Shown: positions 27,353 to 36,659 of the stretch, piece after piece | Position numbering within the stretch: the first letter of the stretch is position 1 | How the letters are laid out: the number at the start of each line of letters is the position of its first letter | DNA from: Thermaurantimonas aggregans | GTDB taxonomy: Bacteria; Bacteroidota; Bacteroidia; Flavobacteriales; Schleiferiaceae | Length of the DNA: 64,000 nt | Direction: 5' to 3' | Assembly: GCF_003851885.1 (NCBI RefSeq) | Contig: NZ_BHZE01000011.1 | Coordinates: 1 to 64,000, forward strand | Program-made: the position numbers and the translations under genes | The notes under the pieces: generated by a model | What the model was told of the DNA's origin: nothing | What the model saw: the letters and a program-made list of their open reading frames with translations, nothing else | Databases searched by the model: none

Positions 27353-28775
27353 GAGCGGGGTGATGCTTTGAGAGATAGGCTTTTTTGTCTTTTTCAAGTT
27401 CTTCAAACAGGCGTTCTGCAGCTAATCGAGCCCCCGCCGGTGTAAAGTGTATGTAATCTGTTGTTGCCAATGGAGGCTTTGCCTGAACCCATTCTACCAT
27501 GCTGCCTTCACCGCCCATAGCTTCAAGCAAATCGTAATATGCTGCACCTGCCAGGGTAACATAGTGCAGAAGTGAGTCTCTAAAGTCTGAAAGCAAAGGA
27601 TGAGTCACAAATTGGTCTTTTACCTTAATAGCCATATCACTCGGACCAATGAACAAAACAGGAGCATTACCCGAGAGCTTTTTCAGGAATTGAACTTGTC
27701 GGGCAATGTTTTGTGCAGCTTTACCGGCATGTTCGCTGTCGCGCAAATAGGGCAAAGCGTTGCCCCCAAATTGCATAATGATGAGGCCAGTATTTTCTCG
27801 CTGCATGAAGCGACTTATCTGAGAGGCGTCACACCGGCTAAACGTAGTGCCATCGGCCCCACGCATGGGCACATTGTCGAGTACTAAACCCACTTCCTGC
27901 TCCAGACTAAGGCTATACACATCAGGACTGTGCTGTGCAGAAAATTCCATTCGGATGTGACTGCCTGATGACTGGAGTTTTATCGTGACCAAGGTATCTT
28001 TTTCAGGAAGAGCTGGGATTTTTACTTTTTTCAGCACTGATCCATTTTCCAGAACTGTTAAATCGAAGGGCCAGTGATTGTTCCCGAGCAGGATTTTTAG
28101 TAGAGAGTAGTTGCGAGACCTTAAAAAGCCTTTTTTAGAGGCACTCACCTCTATCCATGCGGTTACTGCTTCCCTGCATTCAGAGGTATCAATGGGTGTA
28201 AAGCGTGCAAAACTCAAATAGGGGCCAAATCTACGATGGAGTATGTCGGGACTTTGCGTACCATAAGCCGTGTAGCGCACCCAGTTAGGGCTATTCTGAT
28301 GCTCGGCTGATAAATGTGGAATCCAAGCATTAGCTGGTAAATAACCCATTCCTCCGCCACCATGCATTGCTTGCCAGCGCTCGCGCAGGTACGAAGTGAT
28401 TCTATCGTTTTCTATTTGTGAGTCTCCAAAGTGAAAAATCCGAATTTTTTTGCCTTTATTGTCTTTTAAAGCATCGTAAAATGGAGCTAAGGGACTGATT
28501 TCGCCGAGGTAGTTCAGAATTTTTCTCTTTTTGGAAACACTGGAATCGGGCAGCTCTTGCTCCAGAAGCAATAATGAGTCGGATATATGAGATGTAAGAA
28601 CAACGTTTGCTTTCTTAGATTTTTGAGGTAAAAAATCAGACACTTGTGCAAAGTGTACTTTGATTCCAAATATCTTAAAACCCTCGGCCGGAACGAGAAT
28701 CATGAGCAGAAACAGTACAAAACCTGCAGTTAAAAAAAAGAAAAAAACGTCTTTTGGTTTTACATCAGCGCTCAT
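27309..28775 (-). CDS. Second membrane-anchored SGNH/GDSL-like protein
   Basis: A 488-residue protein with an N-terminal helix (about residues 10-29) and periplasmic remainder. The SGNH blocks are RIFHFGDSQIEND (Ser), IMQFGGNAL (Asn block) and TTDYIHFTPAG (Asp-His), with an inserted carbohydrate-binding-like beta domain at about 190-310. It starts the cluster. It is only distantly similar to the SGNH protein that follows, with shared architecture, so the two look like an old duplication with divided roles (for example transferase and esterase). A Lys/Glu-rich tail of about 25 residues closes the protein. Confidence 0.85.
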   Translation of the reverse strand: MSADVKPKDVFFFFLTAGFVLFLLMILVPAEGFKIFGIKVHFAQVSDFLPQKSKKANVVLTSHISDSLLLLEQELPDSSVSKKRKILNYLGEISPLAPFYDALKDNKGKKIRIFHFGDSQIENDRITSYLRERWQAMHGGGGMGYLPANAWIPHLSAEHQNSPNWVRYTAYGTQSPDILHRRFGPYLSFARFTPIDTSECREAVTAWIEVSASKKGFLRSRNYSLLKILLGNNHWPFDLTVLENGSVLKKVKIPALPEKDTLVTIKLQSSGSHIRMEFSAQHSPDVYSLSLEQEVGLVLDNVPMRGADGTTFSRCDASQISRFMQRENTGLIIMQFGGNALPYLRDSEHAGKAAQNIARQVQFLKKLSGNAPVLFIGPSDMAIKVKDQFVTHPLLSDFRDSLLHYVTLAGAAYYDLLEAMGGEGSMVEWVQAKPPLATTDYIHFTPAGARLAAERLFEELEKDKKAYLSKHHPAHEKNQEKTQATASP

Positions 28776-29030
28776 CGTGAGTAGAGCTGCAAAATACGAT
28801 TTAGTAAAGTTATAGGTATGTTTGGTAAAAAATTTTTACAAACCAATTTTTAAGACAGGTTCGAACTTTTAATGTTAATGAATGCACTAATATCCTTTTT
28901 CGAGGAATTATAATCAGCTGATAAATGGATTTTGCCATTATCATTTCAGTATGCTACGCTCATATTCTAAGCTCAAAAGTGCATGATGGACTTTTAGTGT
29001 ATTTTGCATCGATTTTTAGCCGTACTTTCA

Positions 29031-29780
29031 ATGAAGTTTTTTCACCTGCCACACCTTACTAAGAGCATATTTTTATTCTTCAGGCTTCACAAATTTTTTT
29101 CGTTATTAAAAAATCCTTTTTTGTGGACAGCCTACATGGTTGATGTCGGGCGATTCGCCTACGCCCACCGCAAAACCGATTTTAACGACTTCTTCAATCC
29201 CTACCGAAAATACGAGGCTCGATATCTGTTGTACAACTATATTATTGACAGGGAGAGGCTTGATAAACAAAAAGTAGCATATCTTGAATTTGGAGTATCT
29301 AAGGGTTTTAGTTTGAAGCATTGGAGCGAGCGTTTGAAAAACGAGCAAAGTCGATTGTTCGGATTTGATACATTCAAAGGCTTACCGGAAGCTTGGGGCA
29401 GCTACAAAATGGGCGATATGAGCGCAGGTATGCAGGAAATCTCAACGGAAGATGCGAGGGTGCATCTCATAAAAGGCCTGTTTCAGGAAACCTTAACGAG
29501 TTGGCTCGGTCAACACGACATCTCGAAATATGATCGGAGGGTGATACATCTCGATGCCGACTTGTACTCTTCAACCTTGTATGTACTTACAGTAATTTTT
29601 CCTTTTTTAAAGATAGGTGATATTATTTTCTTTGATGAGTTTAATGTTCCTCTACACGAGTTCAAGGCTTTTGACGATTTTTGAAAGGCTTATTACACAG
29701 AATTTGAACTACTTGGAACTGTAAACAACTATTTTCAAGTAGCCATGAAATACAAGGGACAAAAACTTCCCGAGATTTGA
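29031..29780 (+). pseudogene. TylF/MycF-like methyltransferase gene interrupted by an in-frame TGA
   Basis: From the ATG at 29031 the frame reads 217 codons to a TGA at 29682-29684, then continues in frame for 31 further codons (KAYYTEFELLGTVNNYFQVA...KLPEI) to a second TGA at 29778-29780. Both parts look like one class I SAM-dependent methyltransferase of the TylF type: LEFGVSKGFSLKHW is the SAM-binding loop, LFGFDTFKGLPE follows, and VIHLDADLYSS then IIFFDEFNVPLHEFKAF form the metal and active-site end. The lost part would be the last helix and strand. A terminator directly follows the second stop. So the gene carries a nonsense mutation or a sequencing error. A TTG at 29004 is an alternative start. 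The native substrate is unknown, perhaps a sugar of the nearby glycan locus. Confidence 0.75.
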
Positions 29781-29831
29781 GAATGTAAGATGTATTCCAA
29801 TCGAAAGAGTATTGAAGGTCCCTAAAAAACA

Positions 29832-29871
29832 AAAATCCTTGTCAAGAAACAGGCTTGACAAGGGTTTTTTT
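29832..29871. terminator. Bidirectional terminator
   Basis: CCTTGTCAAG (29837-29846) and CTTGACAAGG (29854-29863) form a perfect 10-bp stem with a 7-base loop. A run of seven T follows on the plus strand, and A-rich sequence precedes it so the minus strand also ends in T. It separates the convergent methyltransferase and HMG-CoA reductase genes. Confidence 0.9.
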
Positions 29872-29891
29872 GCGAAAAACTTTATTTGAGC

Positions 29892-31250
29892 TTATTTTTT
29901 GTGAATGTGTGCATAGGTATCGGCTGGGATGCCTCTCAATTCACAGAATTTGCGCACGGTTTCGGCGTAGGTTACTACCTTGTCTTTGTAGTAGTTTATG
30001 AAGAAGTTCTTTTCTTCTTCGGTGGCTTCCAGTTGATTGAGAATGTTGAGCAAGTGCATCTTCATATGGCCTTTTTGAATGCCAGACGTAACCAAAGCGC
30101 GAAGCGCGGCAAAGTTCTGGGCAAGGCCTGAGGCAGCTACGATGCCCATGAGTTCGGTGGCTGATGGTTTGCCGAGCAGTGCCAGCGAGAAGCGCACCAT
30201 CGGATGTAGTGAGGTAAGTCCGCCTACAACGCCGAGCGCAAGAGGAAGCTCTATCCAAAAGCGGAAAGTGCCGTCTGAAATGTCGCAGTGTGTGAGCGAA
30301 CGATATTGCCCGTCGCGGGCAGCATAGGTGTGACCTGCAGCTTCTACGGCTCTGAAGTCGTTGCCAGTAGCGATTACTACGGCATCGATGCCGTTGAATA
30401 TGCCTTTGTTGTGCGTAGTGGCGCGGTATGGCTCGATCTCGGCGATGCGCACAGCGCGATAAAACTTTTCAGCAAACTCTCGTGGACTGATTTCGTCGTC
30501 GGCATTGAGCTGGTCGATGGCGCACATTACTTCAGCGCGCACGATGCACTCAGGTGTGTAGTTCGAAAGGATGCGCATCACCACTTGAATCTGCTTTTCT
30601 GACTCGGTAAACTCGTCAGATTCAGCCATCAGGATCGTGAGGGTTTTGGCCATCTGTTCGAGGCAAGAATTGATGAAGTTAGCCCCCATGGAGTCACAGG
30701 TTTCAAAGCGCGCCTCGAGTTGATAGTACCCGTCGAGTTTATCGGTTTTATTTTTTAACTCAATGCTCAAGATGCCTCCACCACGGGCCTGCATATTGGC
30801 AGTGATGTGATGTGTGTCTTCGTAAAATTTTTGTTTGTTTTTTTCGATAAAACGAGCCAACTTCTCCCCATCGCCAAAGTACATAAAGTGTACATGACCA
30901 ATTTTTACTGTAGAAATTACTGTAGCCGTAAAGCCACCGCGTTCAAGCCAGAAGTTGGCTGATTTAGCTGCTGCAGCGACCACCGAGCTTTCTTCAATGG
31001 CCATTGGCAATGCGTAGATTCGGCCGTTGATAAGAAAGTTAGGAGCGATGCCAAGGGGTAAATAGTAATTAGTAATAGTGTTTTCGATAAATTCGTCGTG
31101 GAGTTTCTGCACTTTGGGATCAGGGTGGAGATAACTGTTCAGAAAGTCGATGTACGACTCGTCACCGTTCAGGTATTCGTTTAACAACCATTGAATTTTG
31201 GCTTCTTTACTGAGTTTTGAGAATCCTTTGATGGCGCTTCCTTTCGTCAT
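29892..31250 (-). CDS. mvaA: Hydroxymethylglutaryl-CoA reductase, class II
   Basis: A 452-residue enzyme making mevalonate from HMG-CoA (or the reverse), the key step of the mevalonate route to isoprenoids. All four catalytic residues can be placed: Glu in PMAIEESSVVAAAAK, Lys in HNKGIFNGIDAV, Asp in RDGQYRSL and His in GIQKGHMKMH. The ENTITNYYLPLGIAPNFLING segment matches the substrate-binding ENVIG-type region of class II enzymes. A mevalonate pathway is known in Flavobacteriia and some other Bacteroidota, in place of the DXP pathway. Other pathway genes are not in the window; dapD lies 49 bases upstream in the same direction. Confidence 0.93.
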   Translation of the reverse strand: MTKGSAIKGFSKLSKEAKIQWLLNEYLNGDESYIDFLNSYLHPDPKVQKLHDEFIENTITNYYLPLGIAPNFLINGRIYALPMAIEESSVVAAAAKSANFWLERGGFTATVISTVKIGHVHFMYFGDGEKLARFIEKNKQKFYEDTHHITANMQARGGGILSIELKNKTDKLDGYYQLEARFETCDSMGANFINSCLEQMAKTLTILMAESDEFTESEKQIQVVMRILSNYTPECIVRAEVMCAIDQLNADDEISPREFAEKFYRAVRIAEIEPYRATTHNKGIFNGIDAVVIATGNDFRAVEAAGHTYAARDGQYRSLTHCDISDGTFRFWIELPLALGVVGGLTSLHPMVRFSLALLGKPSATELMGIVAASGLAQNFAALRALVTSGIQKGHMKMHLLNILNQLEATEEEKNFFINYYKDKVVTYAETVRKFCELRGIPADTYAHIHKK

Positions 31251-31299
31251 GTTGATTTTTTGAATGATTACTTTGTAACGAATAGTGCATTAGATTGTT

Positions 31300-32115
31300 T
31301 TAAACGGCGACGTTGTATTCGCGCAATGCGTCGTTTAAAGAGGTTTTAAGATCTGTGCTTGGTTTGCGCTGTCCGATAATGAGGGCACAAGGCACGTGAT
31401 AGGTGCCAGCGGCAAATTGTTTCGGCATGCTGCCGGGTATCACCACAGAGCGCGGGGGCACATACCCGCGATATTCCACGGGTGTTGAGCCAGTTACATC
31501 GATTATTCGAGTGCTGGCAGTGAGTACTACATTGGCTCCCAGCACAGCTTCCTTACCAACACGCACCCCTTCTACTACAATACAGCGTGAGCCAATAAAG
31601 CATCCATCTTCTATGATTACCGGACTGGCCTGCACAGGCTCAAGTACGCCACCTATACCCACACCGCCCGATAGGTGTACCTCTTTCCCAATTTGGGCAC
31701 AGGAGCCTACTGTGGCCCAGGTATCTACCATAGTGCCGCTATCTACATATGCACCTATATTAACATAAGAGGGCATCATTATAACACCAGATGCTAAGTA
31801 AGCACCATATCGTGCCACAGCGTGTGGGACTACACGCACACCAAGTTCTTTGTAGTTGCGTTTTAAAGGAATTTTGTCGTGAAATTCCAATGGACCAGCT
31901 TCGATGGTTTCCATTGATCGAATGGGAAAGTAGAGAATCACGGCTTTTTTTACCCATTCATTCACTTTCCAGGTATCACCCACTGGCTCTGCTACTCTCA
32001 GCTTGCCTTTGTCGAGTAGGTTTATTACTTCTTCAATAGCGGCTAAAGTTTCTTCTGAGGTAAGTAGGGAACGATTTTCCCAGGCAGTTTCAATGATACG
32101 TTGGATATCAGTCAT
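31300..32115 (-). CDS. dapD: Tetrahydrodipicolinate N-succinyltransferase
   Basis: A 271-residue enzyme of the succinylase branch of lysine and meso-diaminopimelate synthesis: it adds succinate from succinyl-CoA to tetrahydrodipicolinate. The N-terminal helical domain is followed by left-handed beta-helix hexapeptides (MPSYVNIGAYVDSGTMVDTWATVGSCAQIGKEVHLSGGVGIGGVLEP), the signature of DapD. Length is typical (about 270). A -7 box lies 23 bases upstream. It may be cotranscribed with the HMG-CoA reductase gene after it, although the two have no shared pathway. Confidence 0.95.
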   Translation of the reverse strand: MTDIQRIIETAWENRSLLTSEETLAAIEEVINLLDKGKLRVAEPVGDTWKVNEWVKKAVILYFPIRSMETIEAGPLEFHDKIPLKRNYKELGVRVVPHAVARYGAYLASGVIMMPSYVNIGAYVDSGTMVDTWATVGSCAQIGKEVHLSGGVGIGGVLEPVQASPVIIEDGCFIGSRCIVVEGVRVGKEAVLGANVVLTASTRIIDVTGSTPVEYRGYVPPRSVVIPGSMPKQFAAGTYHVPCALIIGQRKPSTDLKTSLNDALREYNVAV

Positions 32116-32137
32116 TTATTTTCTTTAAGACAAGGCA

Positions 32138-32145
32138 CAAAAGTA
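32138..32145 (-). promoter_or_regulatory. -7 promoter box of dapD
   Basis: TACTTTTG on the minus strand, an exact TAnnTTTG match, 22 bases before the dapD ATG. No clear -33 TTG at the usual distance. Confidence 0.45.
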
Positions 32146-32286
32146 GGTTTTAGGCTCCTAATCAGACGTGAAAATGGACACCTAAAGACAAATGTTTGGT
32201 CAATCACTGTGTTTACTTTATTTAATGTGAATAATTTTTGTAGAATTCAGTGCTGAAATGTCTGTATTTTCAGGATTTTAGCTTCC

Positions 32287-33993
32287 ATGAAAATTTTAGG
32301 AGCTCTAATAGCCTGCATTAGTCTGTCTCATTGTTTTTTACTTGCTCAAAATCAGGAAGAAATCAAAATGCCTGAGAATTTCGGGCCTCCGCTCGACATT
32401 CCTCTCCAGTTGTCTGGTTCGTTTGGTGAGTTGAGGACAAACCACTTTCACGGTGGGCTCGATCTTCGTACAGGCGGGATGGAGGGAAAGAGAGTCTTGG
32501 CAGCTGCCGATGGTTATGTTGCAAGAATTAGCATAAGTCCTTATGGTTATGGAAAAGCATTATACATACAACACCCCAATGGATATATGACTGTTTATGC
32601 GCATTTGCAGCGTTTTAGCCCGATCATTGAACAGTATGTCCGACAGGAGCAGTTTAAAAGAGAGTCGTTTGAGGTAGATCTCTATCCTCAGCCATGGGTT
32701 CTTTCCGTAAAAAAAGGCGAATTGATTGCACTTTCTGGCAATACAGGAAGTTCTGGCGGTCCGCATCTTCATTTCGAGATTCGGGACCAGGGCGGTGAAA
32801 GAGCTTTAAATCCTTTGAGCTTCGGCCTTCAGGTGCCTGATAACAGACACCCCGAAATTACCCAGCTATTCATTTATGAGATAGAGGATAATTTTCTGGA
32901 GATAAAACGTAATGTCTATACCGTGCGAAAAGTAGGGGGTGGAATCTACAAGCTCGACCGAGATACCCTGCTGATTTCACCACGCACTGGTTTTGCAGTA
33001 GAGGCATTTGATTATCAAAACGATTCTCCCTTTCGAAACGGTGTTTATTCCATTGAAAAATTCATAGAAGACACGCCCGTATACAAGTTTATTGCCGAAG
33101 GCATTCGCTTCGACCAAACACGTTATTTGAACGCGCATATCGATTACGATTTGAAATACAGTGCAGGTAAAAATGTGCACAGACTCTTTGTGCTTCCAGG
33201 TAATCAGCTGGATGCGTATCCGATACTGATAAACCGAGGGCTTTTAAAAATTCCCCCTGACAGTGTAGCTAAAGTTCGCATTGTAGCAAGAGATATTGCA
33301 GGAAACGCCTCAGAACTCACTTTTTGGGCAAAGGGCACAGCCGGCGATCTGCCGGCCGTTGTACGCGACCGAACGGGCATTTTTGGTTTCAACGAAGATA
33401 TCTTGATTCGTGACGAGAGCTTTGTCTTTTTTGCCGAAACAGGCACTTTTTACCGACCGCAAAAAATCGCGTTTTCTACTGTTCCGCTTATGGCTGGAGG
33501 TATTTCAGCTGTTGTGAATTTTGGAATGGAAAGCGTACCCTTTCACAAATTTGCTACACTTAAACTCCGAGTGGATAAGAATCATCCGAATGCTTCCAAA
33601 TTTGTAATGGTGAATGTGGTGGGGAATAAACGCAGTGTCATCACTGGTACACTCGATGGGGAATGGTTTACAGCCAGAATCCGTTCGTTTGGCCGATACG
33701 CGGTTGAAGCAGATGTCAGCCCTCCGAAAATCACACCTGTAAACATCCCTACTAATGGCAACATGCAAAAAGTGCCAGTCATGCGCTTTCGAATATCGGA
33801 TGACCTGAGCGGCATTAAGAGCTATCGTATGGAAATCGATGGCAAATGGGTATTGGCTGAGTTTGACGGTAAAACTGGTTTGTTTTTTTACCCGTTTGAA
33901 CATGCTGCATCGGGCAAGAAACACGAAGTGTATGTGCGCGTGACCGACGCCGTAGGTAATACGAGCGAATACAAAACCTCAATTTTAAGATAA
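32287..33993 (+). CDS. M23 family metallopeptidase
   Basis: A 568-residue secreted protein with a signal peptide (cleavage near LLAQ). The LytM/M23 domain at about 40-185 keeps the zinc ligands: His and Asp in FHGGLDLRTGG and the HLH in GGPHLHFEIR. The remaining 380 residues form several beta-rich, Ig-like modules (RIVARDIAGNASELTFW, RISDDLSGIKSYRMEIDGKWVLAEFD). It should cut peptide cross-links in peptidoglycan or another Gly-rich substrate in the periplasm. The M28 peptidase gene follows closely, so the two are likely coexpressed. Confidence 0.9.
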   Translation: MKILGALIACISLSHCFLLAQNQEEIKMPENFGPPLDIPLQLSGSFGELRTNHFHGGLDLRTGGMEGKRVLAAADGYVARISISPYGYGKALYIQHPNGYMTVYAHLQRFSPIIEQYVRQEQFKRESFEVDLYPQPWVLSVKKGELIALSGNTGSSGGPHLHFEIRDQGGERALNPLSFGLQVPDNRHPEITQLFIYEIEDNFLEIKRNVYTVRKVGGGIYKLDRDTLLISPRTGFAVEAFDYQNDSPFRNGVYSIEKFIEDTPVYKFIAEGIRFDQTRYLNAHIDYDLKYSAGKNVHRLFVLPGNQLDAYPILINRGLLKIPPDSVAKVRIVARDIAGNASELTFWAKGTAGDLPAVVRDRTGIFGFNEDILIRDESFVFFAETGTFYRPQKIAFSTVPLMAGGISAVVNFGMESVPFHKFATLKLRVDKNHPNASKFVMVNVVGNKRSVITGTLDGEWFTARIRSFGRYAVEADVSPPKITPVNIPTNGNMQKVPVMRFRISDDLSGIKSYRMEIDGKWVLAEFDGKTGLFFYPFEHAASGKKHEVYVRVTDAVGNTSEYKTSILR

Positions 33994-34012
33994 AATCTTG
34001 AGCAAGAAAAAA

Positions 34013-35380
34013 ATGATGAAAAGATTATTGATTGTTGTCTTAGCTTCTTCTGTGTCTATGGTCAAAGCTCAAAGCGATGAATTGGCTGAGGATTTTAAGA
34101 AACTCTTTTATCACGCACTAACCACTGAGCAAAGCTATCAATGGCTCAGAAGCTTGTGTAAGGATGTAGGCCCCCGTATGGCAGGTTCGCCAGGCGATCG
34201 CAAGGCCGTGGAGTGGAGCGTGGCATTGATGAAAAAGCTGGGTTTTGACACCGTCTATACTTTGCCTGTTGATGTACGTCATTGGGAGCGAGGCAGAGAG
34301 TCAGCTATTGTGAGATTAGGTGGTAAAAAAATCCAATTAAATGTAACTGCCCTTGGTGGTTCCGTATCTACAGGAAAAAGACCACTTCGCGCAGAGGTAG
34401 TTGAGGTTCGCGACTTTGACCATCTGAAAGAACTAGGAGAGCGCGTACATGGTAAGATCGTCTTTTACAACTACCGCATGCGCAAAGATTATATATCTAC
34501 TGGTGCGGGTTATGGCGATGCAGTGAAATACCGTTGGTCAGGCGCTGTAGAGGCTTCGAAATACGGAGCTGTAGCTGTACTTATTCGTTCAGTCACAACT
34601 CGCGCCGACGATTATACTCACACAGGCGTGATGACTTATGAGGGAGCTGAAGTCAAAATTCCGGCCGGTGCCTTGAGTTATCTCGCGGCTGATCAATTGG
34701 AACAAATCCTTCGTCAACATCAGAATGTTTTAATGGACTTAACTCTCGAGAGCTTCGATCGAGGCCGTACTACCTCCTACAATGTGATAGGTGAAATGTA
34801 TGGCACTGAGCGCCCGAATGAGGTATTGATTGCTGGTGGCCACCTCGATTCATGGGATCCGGGTGAGGGAGCTCACGACGACGGAGCTGGTGTAGTGCAC
34901 AGCATAGCTGCAGCTGCCTACTTGCGCCAGCTCGGCATACCTACCCGGCACACTGTACGCGTAGTATTATTTGCCAACGAAGAATTTGGCCTCGACGGCG
35001 CTAAGCAGTATGCCGAATGGGTAAAAAATAATGACACCAAAACAATTCGCCTTGCCGTAGAAAGTGACGGAGGAGGACTTTCACCAAGAGGTTTTACACT
35101 CGACGCTCCTGATTCGATTGTTCAGAAAGTGCGCAGCTACAGAGAGTTCTTTTACCCTTATGGAATGTATGAAATGGGCAAAGGAGGTTCAGGTGCCGAT
35201 GTAAATCAGTTAAAATCGACCGGAGCGGTTTTAGCTGGTTTACGCGTTGACGGCCATCGTTATTTCGATTTACACCACACCAGTCGCGATGTGTTTGAAG
35301 AAGTCAATCCTCGTGAGCTCGAAATGGGATCAGCAGCTATGGCTGCATTCCTGCTCTTGTTTGATCAACTTATTTTTTAA
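34013..35380 (+). CDS. M28 family metallopeptidase (carboxypeptidase Q-like)
   Basis: A 455-residue secreted aminopeptidase/carboxypeptidase. After a signal peptide (MMKRLLIVVLASSVSMVKAQ) comes an inserted PA-type domain (about 110-240) within the M28 fold. Zinc ligands and catalytic residues: His and Asp in GGHLDSWDPGEGAHDDGAG, Glu-Glu in FANEEFGLDG, Asp in VESDGGG, and His in DLHHTSRD. The start is taken at the first of two adjacent ATGs; an upstream TTG at 33998 is possible. It would trim peptides outside the cytoplasm. Confidence 0.92.
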   Translation: MMKRLLIVVLASSVSMVKAQSDELAEDFKKLFYHALTTEQSYQWLRSLCKDVGPRMAGSPGDRKAVEWSVALMKKLGFDTVYTLPVDVRHWERGRESAIVRLGGKKIQLNVTALGGSVSTGKRPLRAEVVEVRDFDHLKELGERVHGKIVFYNYRMRKDYISTGAGYGDAVKYRWSGAVEASKYGAVAVLIRSVTTRADDYTHTGVMTYEGAEVKIPAGALSYLAADQLEQILRQHQNVLMDLTLESFDRGRTTSYNVIGEMYGTERPNEVLIAGGHLDSWDPGEGAHDDGAGVVHSIAAAAYLRQLGIPTRHTVRVVLFANEEFGLDGAKQYAEWVKNNDTKTIRLAVESDGGGLSPRGFTLDAPDSIVQKVRSYREFFYPYGMYEMGKGGSGADVNQLKSTGAVLAGLRVDGHRYFDLHHTSRDVFEEVNPRELEMGSAAMAAFLLLFDQLIF

Positions 35381-35479
35381 CCCAAAAAGATTTTTAGAAA
35401 ACAAAAAAATGGTAACATGCACTTCACGACCAGAAGTAGGGCGTAAGCACTGCGGTGTAGATAATGCTGCATAAACTCT

Positions 35480-36226
35480 TCACCATCTGCCACCGGCGCC
35501 ACCCCCGCCAAAGCCACCACCACCGAAGCCTCCCCATCCACCTGAGCTGCCTCCCCAGCCAGAGAAGCCGCCTCCACCGCGGCCTATGGGTGGAAAAATG
35601 ACAGGACCCCCACCGCTGATGCCACCGCCACGACCAGGATTTCTCGCTACAAGGTACAATACCACGAGGATTATCAAGATGATGACCCAAGCGGGAATCT
35701 CATCTTCACCATTTTTGTGGCCAATTTTTGGAAAGTTTTCCTCGGCACCGCGTGTCTTGATGGCTTCAATGGCTAATCGGAGCCCTTCGTAAAAGCGCCC
35801 TTGATGAAAGTAGGGCTTCATGATTTGCTCTACGATGCGCTTGGCAATGGCATCAGGCAGAAATCCTTCGGCCCCGTAGCCTGTTTGGATAAAAATGGCT
35901 CTGTCTTCAAGGGCTATATAGATGAGTATACCGCTGTTCGCTTCTTTACTGCCCGGGCCCCAGGCGCGTGCTATGGCAAGCGATCGATCAAATGCGCTCT
36001 CTCCCTCCAAAGAGGGTTCGATGCATACGGCTATTTGTATGCCGGTACTGTCTTCAAAAGCTATTAGCTCTTGACTTAGACGTTGAGCTTCTCTTGGCGA
36101 AAGAAATGCTCCGGTGTAGTCATTCACCGGAGCTCTGTACTTCGGTATAGGTCTTTTACTTGCCGAAAGCGACAGTGTGCCTATTAGAAAAAGTGAAGCA
36201 ATCCAAAGCTTCCACCAGTTAATCAT
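35480..36226 (-). CDS. TPM domain protein, YgcG type
   Basis: A 248-residue membrane protein: a signal peptide (about 1-22), a TPM domain (about 30-155) with VNDYTGAFLSPREAQRLSQEL and GILIYIALEDRAIFIQTGYG, a membrane helix at about 177-192, and a C-terminal tail made almost wholly of Gly, Trp, Phe and Ser. That tail layout is the norm for this family. It overlaps the upstream TPM gene by eight bases, behind lemA. The lemA-TPM pair is common in Bacteroidota; the role is thought to lie at the membrane, perhaps in quality control or photosystem-type assembly in other organisms, but remains unclear. Confidence 0.88.
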   Translation of the reverse strand: MINWWKLWIASLFLIGTLSLSASKRPIPKYRAPVNDYTGAFLSPREAQRLSQELIAFEDSTGIQIAVCIEPSLEGESAFDRSLAIARAWGPGSKEANSGILIYIALEDRAIFIQTGYGAEGFLPDAIAKRIVEQIMKPYFHQGRFYEGLRLAIEAIKTRGAEENFPKIGHKNGEDEIPAWVIILIILVVLYLVARNPGRGGGISGGGPVIFPPIGRGGGGFSGWGGSSGGWGGFGGGGFGGGGAGGRW

Positions 36227-36653
36227 ACGAAATATGGTTTGGCAGCTCGTTCACGCTTGACTTTTTACCAGGGAAGAACTTGGCAAGAGATTCGCCCGCT
36301 TGTTTTACTCCTTTGATGATTCCATTGGCAAAGAGGCCTTTCTTAAATTCAGCAAGCATCACGTCGCGCGTTGCGTCCCAAAAGTCCTGTCCTACAAGGC
36401 GGTTGATGCCTTCATCGCCAATGATGGCGAATTCCTTTCGGGCCGGACAGATGAAAATCAAAACCCCGTTGTGCTCTTGGGTATTGTCCATGCCGAGCTC
36501 GGCAAACTTATCAACAGCTGCCAACAAGATGTCGTCGTAGTCATGTTTTGAGGTGATGTGAATGCGAATTTCTCCGCTGGTTACGCACTCTGCCTCTTCG
36601 ATGGCTTTTTCGATGCGCTCTATTTCTTCAGAGGTGAGAAAATCAGAAAGCAT
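36219..36653 (-). CDS. TPM domain protein, soluble
   Basis: A 144-residue protein consisting of a TPM domain: SGEIRIHITSKHDYDD, LGMDNTQEHNGVLIFICPARKEFAIIGDEGINR and a C-terminal helix. There is no signal peptide or membrane helix. It starts six bases after the lemA stop and ends eight bases inside the YgcG-type gene, so the three are one transcript. Probably a partner of LemA and the membrane TPM protein; no enzymatic residue is obvious. Confidence 0.88.
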   Translation of the reverse strand: MLSDFLTSEEIERIEKAIEEAECVTSGEIRIHITSKHDYDDILLAAVDKFAELGMDNTQEHNGVLIFICPARKEFAIIGDEGINRLVGQDFWDATRDVMLAEFKKGLFANGIIKGVKQAGESLAKFFPGKKSSVNELPNHISYD

Positions 36654-36659
36654 AGTTTG

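Noticed and set aside
29682-29684. TGA as a selenocysteine or recoded codon
   Set aside because: No SECIS-like hairpin is visible after the codon and the family does not use selenocysteine; a nonsense mutation is simpler.
35424-35690. Trp/Arg-rich open frame opposite or beside the TPM gene
   Set aside because: It arises from the Gly-rich GGC/GGT repeat tail of the YgcG-type protein read in another frame.
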